Under the pieces are notes generated by a model. The model was not told the DNA's origin, searched no databases, and was given only the letters and a program-made list of their open reading frames with translations. Both the position numbers and the translations under genes were made by a program. Shown here piece after piece: positions 49,755 through 61,400 of a stretch of DNA of 64,000 bases; within the stretch, counting starts at the first letter, position 1; every line of letters begins with the position of its first letter. This stretch comes from Actinomadura rudentiformis. GTDB lineage: Bacteria; Actinomycetota; Actinomycetes; Streptosporangiales; Streptosporangiaceae. Where the stretch lies: NCBI RefSeq assembly GCF_008923185.1, contig NZ_WBMT01000015.1, positions 1 through 64,000 on the forward strand, in the 5' to 3' direction.

Positions 49755-51692
49755 TTGGCGTACGACGCTAGTTCGATCACTGTCCTTGAAGGTCTCGAGG
49801 CGGTGCGTAAGCGCCCGGGCATGTACATCGGATCGACCGGGGAGCGTGGCCTCCACCACCTCGTCTACGAGATCGTCGACAACTCCGTCGACGAGGCGCT
49901 CGCCGGTTATGCCGACGACATCCATGTGACGTTGCTCGCAGACGGCGGCGTACGGGTGCGCGACAACGGCCGAGGCATTCCCGTGGGCGAACACCCTGTG
50001 GAAAAGCGCCCGGCTGTCGAGTTGGTCCTCACCACGCTGCACGCGGGAGGCAAGTTCGACGGCAAGGCGTACGCGGTCTCCGGCGGTCTCCACGGTGTCG
50101 GCTCCGCGGTGGTGAACGCGCTCTCCAAGAGGCTTGAGGCCGAGATCAAGACTGACGGCCACTACTGGCGCCAGTCGTACACCTGGATGGGGCCCGAGGC
50201 GGCGCTGGCCAAGGGCGAGCCGACCGACGAGACCGGCACCCAGATCACGTTCTGGCCTGACAGCGACATCTTCGAGACGCTCGACTTCAGTTTCGAGACC
50301 CTCTCGCGCCGAATGCAGGAGATGGCGTTCCTCAACCGCGGTCTGGCGATCACGCTGAAGGACGAGCGGCCGGACCACATCAACGGTGAGCCCCGTGAGG
50401 TCCGCTACCACTACGAGGGTGGCATCGAGGACTTCGTCCGCTACATCAACAGCAAGAAGGACGCCGCCCACCAGTCGGTGATCTACTTCGGCGACGACAC
50501 CGACGGCATGTCGGTCGAGATCGCGATGCAGTGGAACTCCTCGTACGCCGAGTCCGTCCACACGTTCGCCAACACGATCAACACGGCGGAGGGCGGCACG
50601 CACGAGGAGGGCTTCCGGGCGGCGCTGACCACGATCGTCAACCGGTACGCCCGCGACAAGAGCCTGCTGCGTGACAAGGACGACAACCTCACCGGCGAGG
50701 ACGTCCGCGAGGGGCTCACCGCGATCATCTCGATCAAGCTGGCCGACCCGCAGTTCGAGGGCCAGACCAAGACCAAGCTCGGTAACACCGAGGCCAAGTC
50801 GTTCGTGCAGAAGGCGGTCAACGAGCACCTGCGCGACTGGTTCGAGGAGAACCCCGGCGAGGCCAAGGAGATCATCAACAAGGCCTCGCAGGCGGCGCGG
50901 GCCCGCATCGCCGCGCGTGCCGCGCGTGATCTGACGCGGCGCAAGAGCCTGCTGGAGTCGACGTCGCTGCCCGGCAAGCTGTCGGACTGCCAGTCGACCG
51001 ACCCGTCCGAGTCCGAGCTCTACATCGTCGAGGGTGACTCGGCGGGCGGCTCGGCCAAGGGCGGCCGCAACCCGCACTTCCAGGCGATCCTGCCGATCCG
51101 GGGCAAGATCCTGAACGTCGAGAAGGCGCGGATCGACAAGATCCTCAAGAACAACGAGGTGCAGGCGATCATCACCGCGCTCGGCACGGGCGTGCACGAT
51201 GAGTTCGACATCGCCAAGCTGCGCTATCACAAGATCATCCTGATGTCGGACGCCGACATCGACGGCCACCACATCAACACGCTGCTGCTGACGCTGCTGT
51301 TCCGCTTCATGAAGCCCCTGATCGAGGCCGGCCACGTCTACCTGTCCCAGCCGCCGCTCTACAAGATCAAGTGGGACGCGCGCGGGCAGGACGCCGACTA
51401 CGCCTACTCCGACCGGGAGCGGGACGCGCTGGTCGAGGCCGGGATCGCCGCCGGCAGGCGCGACCCCCGTCCCCGCGACCAGGTCCAGCGGTTCAAGGGT
51501 CTGGGCGAGATGAACGCCAACGAGCTGTGGGACACCACGATGGACCCCGACAACCGGGTCCTGCTCCAGGTGCAGCTCGACGACGCGGCCCAGGCGGACG
51601 AGCTGTTCAGCGTCCTCATGGGCGAAGAGGTCGAGCCGCGCCGCGAGTTCATCCAGCGGAACGCCAAGGACGTTCGCTTCCTGGACATCTGA
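49755..51692 (+). CDS. gyrB: DNA gyrase subunit B
   Basis: 645 residues from TTG 49755 with GGAGG 8 nt upstream. GHKL ATPase: VYEIVDNSVDEALAGYADDI, VRDNGRGIPV, GGLHGVGSAVVNALS. TOPRIM: LYIVEGDSAGGSAKGGRN and DADIDGHHINTLLLTL. C-terminal QRFKGLGEMNANELWDTTMDP. No insertion in TOPRIM. The TTG start is unusual for a highly expressed gene. Confidence 0.98.
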   Translation: MAYDASSITVLEGLEAVRKRPGMYIGSTGERGLHHLVYEIVDNSVDEALAGYADDIHVTLLADGGVRVRDNGRGIPVGEHPVEKRPAVELVLTTLHAGGKFDGKAYAVSGGLHGVGSAVVNALSKRLEAEIKTDGHYWRQSYTWMGPEAALAKGEPTDETGTQITFWPDSDIFETLDFSFETLSRRMQEMAFLNRGLAITLKDERPDHINGEPREVRYHYEGGIEDFVRYINSKKDAAHQSVIYFGDDTDGMSVEIAMQWNSSYAESVHTFANTINTAEGGTHEEGFRAALTTIVNRYARDKSLLRDKDDNLTGEDVREGLTAIISIKLADPQFEGQTKTKLGNTEAKSFVQKAVNEHLRDWFEENPGEAKEIINKASQAARARIAARAARDLTRRKSLLESTSLPGKLSDCQSTDPSESELYIVEGDSAGGSAKGGRNPHFQAILPIRGKILNVEKARIDKILKNNEVQAIITALGTGVHDEFDIAKLRYHKIILMSDADIDGHHINTLLLTLLFRFMKPLIEAGHVYLSQPPLYKIKWDARGQDADYAYSDRERDALVEAGIAAGRRDPRPRDQVQRFKGLGEMNANELWDTTMDPDNRVLLQVQLDDAAQADELFSVLMGEEVEPRREFIQRNAKDVRFLDI

Positions 51693-51839
51693 TGAGCCGA
51701 GGCTTCCTCCGCGGCCCGGCCGCCGCCCCTAGCTCCCACGCCTTGCACCCGCCCGGCGTCTCCGACCCGCGTCGCACCCACTGTCCGGTTGGCGCCTCCA
51801 GTCTGGTCGGTGTTTCCGGTCTGGTTGGCGGCGCTCCGT

Positions 51840-52015
51840 TCAGCCGTGGCGTCACCTCCGGAGGTGACGTTGTGTCCGGCGGCGTCGTGTCCGGCAGGAG
51901 CGCTGCCTCTGGCGGCGGCGCTGCTTCTGGCGTCGCGTCCTGCCGTGGCGTCGTGTCTGGCCGTGGCGTCGCGTTCGGCGGTGGCGTCGCACTCGGCGGT
52001 CGCGGGGCGTTGGGC
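51840..52015 (+). repeat. Degenerate 18-bp repeats, gyrB-gyrA gap
   Basis: Units like GGCCGTGGCGTCGTGTCT and GGCGGTGGCGTCGCACTC recur seven to nine times in the 448-bp gyrB-gyrA gap. gyrB and gyrA are normally closer; the array explains the spacing. Confidence 0.75.
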
Positions 52016-52140
52016 GAGAGGGACGCGGGCATCGCGTCGCGCGGGTGCGGGACGGGAAGTGCCGGTCAGGGTGCGGTCCCGGAGCAGAGGCCTTCGGCAG
52101 GCAGCAGTCGTAGTTCCACTATTCAGAAGAGGTCTTTCAG

Positions 52141-54711
<2,571 letters not shown>

Positions 54712-54750
54712 CCTCACACCCGCCACCAATCGGGTAGGCCAGGAGGACAC

Positions 54751-55899
54751 GTGAGCACCCAGCCCGGTAAAGGCAAGGGCCGCTCCGGCGGCACTGGCAA
54801 GGGTTCCGGTTCGAGCTCGGGCTCGTCCGGTTCCTCTGCGGGCGCCAAGAAGACCGTCCCGGCCGCGAAGCCCGGTCGGGACGAGGCGACCGTGGAGATC
54901 ACGCCGGTGAAGCCCGCCGTGGACGAGACCACGCCCGATCTGGGCAGCAAGGCCAAGCCTGCGGACGGCAAGTCCGCCGAGGCCAAGCCTGCGGACTCCA
55001 CGCCGAAGGACCTTGACCAGACGCGCGTCGACGCCGCGATCGACATCGATGTCGATCTGCCCAAGCCCGCCGCCTCCGGCAAGTCCAGCACCTCCGATGG
55101 TCCCGGCAAGCCGAGCAGCGCCAGCGGTGCTGGTAAGCCGAGCAGCGCCTCGACCCCCAGCAGTGCTTCGGCCTCAGGCAGCGCTGCTGGGACGGGTAGC
55201 GCGAGCAGCGCCGCTAAGCCTGGCAGCCCGGCCAAGCCCGGCGGCCCCGGCGAGCCAAGCGACCTTCCCGGCAAGCCCAGTGCGTCTCCGGTGATCCCGC
55301 CGGTCAGGGACACACCGGCCGAGAGCGGTTCCGCCTGGAGCCGTTCACCCGAGACGGGCGGTGGCCGCGACAAGCCGTTCGGCCGCAGCGGGTCCGGTTC
55401 CGGTACGGGCGGTGCCAGCGCGGCCTCGGCCAGCCCGGGCTTCGCGGGCACGGCCCTCAAAGACCGTCCCGCGCAGACCTCGGCCAACCCGGCCGCCGGG
55501 GCCAAGCCCGCCGGCGCCAAGTCCGCACGGAAGGCCCAGCTGCAGCTCGCGCGCCTTGAGCCGTGGTCGGTGATGAAGTTCAGCTTCGTGATGTCGCTGG
55601 TCTGCTTCGTCGTCCTGCTGGTCGCGGTCGTCGTCCTGTACATGATCCTGTCCGGCCTCGGCGTCTTCGACTCGATCAGCGGCACCATCGACGAGCTCAC
55701 CCGCGACCCGAGCAAGAACGGTGGCGGCCTGGACGCGGGCAGCTGGTTCTCGTTCGCGCGCATCTTCGGCTACACCGTCCTGGTCGGCGCCCTGAACGTA
55801 TTGCTCATCACGGCTCTCTCCACGGTCGGCGCGGTCATCTACAACCTCGCCGCAGACCTCGTCGGCGGCGTCGAGGTGACCTTGAAGGAAGCCGAGTAG
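54751..55899 (+). CDS. DUF3566 membrane protein
   Basis: 382 residues from GTG 54751 (AGGAGG upstream). Residues ~1-265 are disordered Ser/Pro/Ala/Gly/Lys with many GKPSSAS-type repeats. The DUF3566 domain at ~265-382 has LARLEPWSVMKFSFVMSLVCF, two membrane spans and a periplasmic-loop Gly-rich SWFSF segment. Follows gyrA by 39 bp, the usual place of this family (mycobacterial Rv0007 position). Function unknown. Confidence 0.93.
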   Translation: MSTQPGKGKGRSGGTGKGSGSSSGSSGSSAGAKKTVPAAKPGRDEATVEITPVKPAVDETTPDLGSKAKPADGKSAEAKPADSTPKDLDQTRVDAAIDIDVDLPKPAASGKSSTSDGPGKPSSASGAGKPSSASTPSSASASGSAAGTGSASSAAKPGSPAKPGGPGEPSDLPGKPSASPVIPPVRDTPAESGSAWSRSPETGGGRDKPFGRSGSGSGTGGASAASASPGFAGTALKDRPAQTSANPAAGAKPAGAKSARKAQLQLARLEPWSVMKFSFVMSLVCFVVLLVAVVVLYMILSGLGVFDSISGTIDELTRDPSKNGGGLDAGSWFSFARIFGYTVLVGALNVLLITALSTVGAVIYNLAADLVGGVEVTLKEAE

Positions 55900-55988
55900 G
55901 CACAGCCCGCCGTCCTGCGAAACCGATTACCGGTTGCCCCTTCGGATGGGGTAATCTCTCGTTGCGCCGCAAGGACGGCGGCAAGTGC

Positions 55989-56063
55989 GGGCCTATAGCT
56001 CAGCTCGGTTAGAGCGCTTCCCTGATAAGGAAGAGGTCCCTGGTTCAAGTCCAGGTAGGCCCA
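55989..56063 (+). tRNA. tRNA-Ile (GAT anticodon)
   Basis: 75-nt cloverleaf: acceptor GGGCCTA/TAGGCCC, D-arm AGCTCAG...TTAGAGC, anticodon stem CTTCC/GGAAG with loop CTGATAA (anticodon GAT), T-arm CCTGGTTCAAGTCCAGG, discriminator A. CCA is not encoded. Confidence 0.97.
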
Positions 56064-56082
56064 CTTCGCACGAGCATGTGAG

Positions 56083-56115
56083 AGAGGGTTTCGGATCATT
56101 CCGAGACCCTCTTTT
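56083..56115 (+). terminator. Terminator after tRNA-Ile
   Basis: AGAGGGTTTCGGA (56083-56095) pairs with TCCGAGACCCTCT (56100-56112) with one G-U pair and a 4-nt loop, followed by TTT. Confidence 0.85.
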
Positions 56116-56507
56116 CGATCTCCAAGGTCCTTGGGAGTCCTGCAGGTGCTCCCGGTCTCCATTGGTTCGGTTCTACCGCCACTGACTCGGCTGACTCATG
56201 TGCCTGTTGGCGCCAATGGTGCGTCGTGGCGCGACGCCCGGCCAGACGAGTCTTCGTTGTACTCCTCGGTCGGGGTGCGCCACTTGGGTTCGAGGGGATG
56301 TGCCTGTTCAGGGCGTACATCCTTCGGAGTACACGCGCGAGGCGGACCGGAGTACCGCTACTTCGCCACAGAGGCTGACTTTTCCATGCGATCGAGCCCC
56401 TAGCGTCTTGTTCGTGCGTTATTCGAGGGCTGGATTCGGCCGGAGGAAAAGGGCCGGAACGGTCGCCGGATTCGCAGAACCCGAGACGGCTGAAGAAGGT
56501 GAAACTC
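56116..56507. other. Gap after tRNA-Ile
   Basis: 392 bp in which the usual downstream core genes are absent. No gene is supported and no repeat of the tRNA 3' end was seen. It must hold the promoter of the small peptide gene at 56508. Confidence 0.4.
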
Positions 56508-56582
56508 ATGGAGACCTTCGAGGAGATCGTGGTCGAGACGCCGCAGACCGACGAGGCTTCGGACATCGACTTCGGCTGCTGA
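56508..56582 (+). CDS. 24-residue acidic peptide with C-terminal Gly-Cys (RiPP-precursor-like)
   Basis: A short ORF with AAGG 9 nt before the ATG. The peptide starts METFEEIVVETPQ and ends DIDFGC, with eight acidic residues, no basic ones and Cys as the last residue. The acidic leader-like body and C-terminal Cys resemble precursors of ribosomally made modified peptides, but no modification enzyme adjoins. The downstream gene is a broken MFS transporter, which could once have been an exporter. Not assigned to a known class. Coding status is inferred from the Shine-Dalgarno and codon quality. Confidence 0.45.
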   Translation: METFEEIVVETPQTDEASDIDFGC

Positions 56583-56775
56583 CCGCTCGGTCCGGTCGCC
56601 GTCGCCACGCAGACCCTCACCACGAGCATCAGGGCCGGCCCGCACGCCTCCAGCGTCCGCCGGGACGGGACGCTCGCCGCCCACCCGCTGCTGCCGGCCG
56701 AGGCCGGTGCGTCCGGAGCGCTTTGGAGCCGCCACCGCTGCCCGGAACGGGCTGGGCTGAGGTGGGGGTCATGTC

Positions 56776-57501
56776 ATGAGCGCTGTCGCGACCGTGGTGG
56801 AGGGCTGGACCCCGGAGCCTGGAGGGGAATCGGCCCCGATCCCGCTGCGCCGCAACCGCGACTTCCAAATCCTCTGGCTCGGCCAGAGCGTGGCCCACCT
56901 TGGCAACGAGATCGCGCTGCTCGCCTATCCCCTGCTGATCCTGGAAATCCACGGCACGACCGCGCTCGTCGGAGTCCTCGGCTTCCTGGCGTACGCGGCG
57001 GGCCTGGCGGCACGGCTGCCAGCCGGGGCTGGGCCGACCGCCGCCGGGCCATGGCGGCCAGCGAGGCTGGACGGGCCCTCGCCATGGTCGCCCTGGCGGG
57101 TTGCGGTGGCTGTCGGGGCCGCCCCGGTCTGGCTCATCATCGTGGTGGCCGTCGTTGACAGCGTCGGCCTGGAACTGTTCCGGTTCGCCGAGCGCGGGGC
57201 GCTGCGACACATCGAGCATCCTCACAGGTGTCGTCCGCGCTCGCCCGTAACGAGGCGCGGGCACAGGCGGCGGCGCTCGCCGGGCCGGCCGTCGGGGGGC
57301 TGGTTGTTCGCCGTCGGGCGGACCCTGCCCTTCGCCGTCAACGCGGTCACCCACCTGCTGGCCGCACTGGCCGTTCTCACCATCCGGCGCCCCCTACGCT
57401 CGCCTGCGCAGGGTTCGCCGGAAGGCGTGCGGGGAGGTGTGGCGGTGACGGGGGCGACGTCGGGCGGGGAGGCGTCCGTTGCTGCGGGCGATCTTCTGTG
57501 A
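56776..57501 (+). pseudogene. Multiply frameshifted, truncated MFS transporter
   Basis: The first ~80 codons read as an MFS N-terminus (PLRRNRDFQILWLGQSVAHLG, ALLAYPLLILEIHGTTALVG). Around 57022 sense moves to another frame (WADRRRAMAASEAGRALAMV), returns near 57105 (AVAVGAAPVWLIIVVAVVDS), shifts again near 57225 (SSALARNEARAQAAALAGPAVGG) and back near 57290 (GWLFAVGRTLPFAVNAVTH). It ends after about half of a normal ~410-residue MFS. At least four indels make it non-functional. Confidence 0.85.
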
Positions 57502-57583
57502 AGGCTCGCCCGCGTGCGGGCGGCGAGGGGCTCGGTCCGCCGTGCGTGTGGTGACGGCATGCGGGTGGTGAGGGCAACTTCGT

Positions 57584-58360
57584 CTATGCCACGTTGTTGA
57601 TGCGGTTGGGGCGCGGTCGGGGCCTGGCGAGGGCCGGGTCGTGCGTCAGGATCGCGTGCTCCAGGCGCAGGAGGGCGGGGCTCGGGTCCAGGCCTAGTTC
57701 CTCGGCCAGGCGGCGCCTGCCCTCGCGGCCGACCTCAAGGGCCTCCACGGTCCGTCCCATGGCGTGCAGTGCGCGCATGAGCTGGGCGCGTGGGCGTTCA
57801 CGGAACGGGTGCTCCGTCACGATCCCGTACAACTCGCAGGCGACGTCGGCGTGCTGCCGCCGGTTGAGTGCGGCCTCAGCCCACTCCTCGGCGGCGGAGA
57901 GCCGGAGCTCGGTCAACCGGAACGCCTCCGCCTGCGTCGGCTGGAGGTGGTCCTGCCCGTCGTAGGGAACGCCCCGCCACAGGTCGAGCGCCTCGCGGAT
58001 CAGCTGCGTTCCGCGCTCGGTGTCACCGGCGGCGATGGCATGGCGGCCTGACTGGATCCGTCCGGTGAAGCAGTCGGCGTCGAATTCGCCCGGCCGTGTG
58101 ACGAGCACGTACCCAGGGGCGCGGAACATCAGCCGCCCGGGTCCCAGTGCCCGGCGCAGATGGTGGACGTAGCCCTGCAGCGTCTTGGCCGCCGTACGCG
58201 GCGGGATGCCGGGCCACAGGGCGTCGATCAGCCGGTCGGCCGAGACGGTCCGGCCGGAATGGCACAGCAGGACCGCCAGCAGGTCCCTCAGTTTCGGTGA
58301 GAGGGGAACGGAGGCGTCCCCCATGCAAATCTCCAACGGTCCCAGTACGCGGAGCTTCAC
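57584..58360 (-). CDS. SARP/AfsR-type transcriptional regulator (OmpR-HTH plus BTAD)
   Basis: 258 residues. Residues ~1-95 are an OmpR-like winged helix (MKLRVLGPLEICMGD, LSPKLRDLLAVLLCHSGRTVSADRLIDALWPG, LQGYVHHLRRALG). Residues ~100-245 are the bacterial transcriptional activation domain (FDADCFTGRIQSGRHAIAAGD, LTELRLSAAEEWAEA, RPRAQLMRALHAMGR). There is no NB-ARC part, so it is a small SARP. These usually activate secondary-metabolite clusters. GTG start with GAGG. Divergent from the nSTAND gene by 72 bp. Confidence 0.93.
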   Translation of the reverse strand: MKLRVLGPLEICMGDASVPLSPKLRDLLAVLLCHSGRTVSADRLIDALWPGIPPRTAAKTLQGYVHHLRRALGPGRLMFRAPGYVLVTRPGEFDADCFTGRIQSGRHAIAAGDTERGTQLIREALDLWRGVPYDGQDHLQPTQAEAFRLTELRLSAAEEWAEAALNRRQHADVACELYGIVTEHPFRERPRAQLMRALHAMGRTVEALEVGREGRRRLAEELGLDPSPALLRLEHAILTHDPALARPRPRPNRINNVA

Positions 58361-58432
58361 TACCCGTCCTCATGTTTCGGTGTGATGTTGTGCCGGAGAG
58401 ACCGGCTCCCTAAGGTCTAGGGCGTCTCGGAA

Positions 58433-61400
58433 ATGTCCGAAATGGGCTCTCGACCTGCTCCGGACAACCGTCGGCAGGCTCTGGACAACGGGGGTGTGCA
58501 GTTGGGGCGGCCTGAACAACCAGTGGATCCGCTCGCCGGCCCGGTCGAGAGGCTCGCCTGGGAGTTGCGCCGGCTGCGGGACCAGGCCGGGCGGCCGAGC
58601 TACCGCGAGCTTGCCCAGCGCGCTCACTTCTCCCGGAGCACCTTGGCCGAGGCGGCCAACGGGATGCGGCTGCCGTCGCTGGAGGCGACCCTCGCGTACG
58701 CAGTCGCCTGCGGTGGTGACCGTGCCGAATGGGAGCGACGATGGCAGCAGGCCGCAGACGAACTCGAACAGTCGCAACGCCGCTGCCCCTACCCGGGTCC
58801 GCAACCGCTCGGTGCCGATGAGGCGGATCTGTTCTTCGGACGGGACCAGCTGCTTGAGGAATTGCTGAAGGCCGTTCAACGCTCACCGCTGACGGTGCTC
58901 CTCGGCGCTTCCGGCAGCGGCAAGTCGTCCCTCCTCGGGGCAGGGCTGCTGCCCAAGCTGACCGCGGGCGGCACGGCTGCCGTTCTGCTCTCCCCGGGTG
59001 CACATCCGTTGGCGCGGCTGCGGGACCTCGACTCCGATGCGCCCACCGTGGTGGTCATCGACCAGTTCGAGGAGGTGTTCACGCTCTGCGCCGACGAGGA
59101 TGAACGTGCCGGATTCCTCGATGCGTTGGCTCGTCTGGTCACCAGCGCGGAGGGGACGCTGGTGATCGGGGTGCGCAGCGACTTTTACGCGCGGTGCGCG
59201 GAGCATCCCGGCCTGGGTGCGCTGTTCGGCGATGCCGTTCATCTCACGATCGGGCCGGTCTCTGAGTCTGACCTGCACGCCATCGTCGGCGAGCCCGCAT
59301 CCCAGGTCGGGCTGAGCGTGGAGCCCGAGCTGGTGGCGGCCGTGGCGACCGAGGCCGCCGGGCAGGTGGGAGCGCTACCACTGGTCGCGCACGCGCTGCG
59401 GGAGGCCTGGGACCGTCACCAGGACGGCACTCTGCGGCTGGCTGACTACCGAGCGGCCGGTGGCGTGACCGGGATCATCGTGCGCACCGCCGACGACCTG
59501 TACGACGACGTGGAGGGCGGCCTGCGGGACATCCTGCGTGCGGTGCTGTTGCGCCTCACCGCGCTGGGTGACGGAACGGAGGACACCCGCCGCAGGATCG
59601 AACGGGATGAACTGGCGGGCATCGGAGCCGCCGGTGAGGTGGACGCCGTACTCGACAGGCTCGTCGCGACCCGGCTCGTTGTGGTGGACGGCGACACGGT
59701 CGAGGTGGCACACGAGGCCCTCATACGCAGCTGGCTCAGGTTGCGGGAATGGTTGAGCGACGACCGTGAGGTGCTCCTCCGTCACCGGCGGCTCACCGCC
59801 GACGCCGACGAATGGGACCGGAACGGGCGCGGTGCGGAGTTCCTCTACCGCGGGAGCCGTTTGGCCGCCTGGAACGACGAGAGCCTCCCTCCGGTGAGCG
59901 AGCCTGCGCTGAGCGACCCCGCGCAGAGCGAGCCTGCGCTGGGCGAGCCTGCGCTGAATGAGCGTCCGCTGAACGGGGCTCTGCTGAACGAGCGGGAGCG
60001 GGCCTTTCTGGCAGCGTCCCGTTCGGAGGCGGTCCTGAACCGGGTCCAAACGCGCCGTCGGGTCCGTCTTGGCCGCGGCGGGCTCGGGCTCGTGGCGGCA
60101 GTGGTCAGCGTGCTGGCCGTCCTCGCCCTGGTCCAGGCCGGCGACGCCGACACCGAACGCGACCGTGCAACGTCGCGGCGGCTCGCGGTGGAGGCCCGCC
60201 GCCAGCTCTCGATGGATCCGGAGCTGGCGTTGCTGCTGGCGGTCAAGGCGTACGAGGCCGAACCGACCCAGGAAGCCGATCTGGTGCTCCGGCAGGCCAT
60301 CACCGACTCCCGGCTGCGCGGCTCCCAGTCCACCTTGATGCGCAGTGCCGAGGGGATGGCGGCCACGCCGGACGGGCGGAGGTTCGCGATCTGGGGTCCG
60401 GGTGCGGTCTCGGCGGAACTGGAGATCTGGAGCCTGGACGGTACCGGCCGCCCGCGCCGCGACCACAGGATCCCGGCAAACGGCACCCAGCGGATCGACA
60501 GCGCGGCGTTCAGCCAGGACGGGCGCACGCTCGTCACCGGCGACATGGCGGGGAAGGTGGAGTTGTGGGACCTCGCCACTGCCGGTTCACGCCGGGTTCT
60601 GGGAGAGGTTGACGGCGGTTCCGTCTCGGGAGTGAGCGTCGACCGGAACGGCCGGGTGGCGAGCGCGCACACGGACGGCGTTCGGATCTGGGACCCGGTG
60701 GGACGGAGGGCGCCGACCGAGCTCAAGGTCCCCGGTGGCCGGGTGCGGGACGTCGCGTTCAGCCCGAGCGGCAACTTGCTCGCCACTGGAGGGACCGACT
60801 CTCCGCTGCGGATCTGGAACGTGACTCAGGACCGGCCCCGGCTGGAACGGGAGGCACGACGTGGCGAGCCCGAGCAAGTGGCGATCAGCCCTCTTGGACC
60901 GTGGGCTGCCGTAGTCGAAGGCGACGTTCCACAGGTCTGGGACGTGAGGGAAAGGCCTGCCGGTGAGTGGCGGCCACAGGCCGAACTCGCGCCCCATTCC
61001 CCCAAACTGAACGGCCTGGCGTTCAGCCCCGCCGGAGACCGGCTGGCGACCTATGGAACGGACGGCGTGATCCGCGTCTGGACGACGGGCAGCTCCAGCG
61101 ACCCGTTGGTACTGCGCACTCACCGGGGAAATCCGCGAGGTGTGACGTTCGGTCCCGACGGCAGATCGCTCATCACCATCGACGCGAACGGATCGCTGCG
61201 GCAATGGGACGTTTCGGCCGGGACTCCCGCGTTGCGCGGCTTTCCGGTCGACGGGGTGCCCAAGGCGGTGAGCGCCGACGGCCGCACCGTCGCGTCCGTC
61301 CCTGTGAGAGCCGACTCGCTCATCCACGCGCGGGACATCACCATCCAGGTGTGGGACACCACCGACGGCCGGTCTTCGCTCAGCATCAAAGGACCACACG

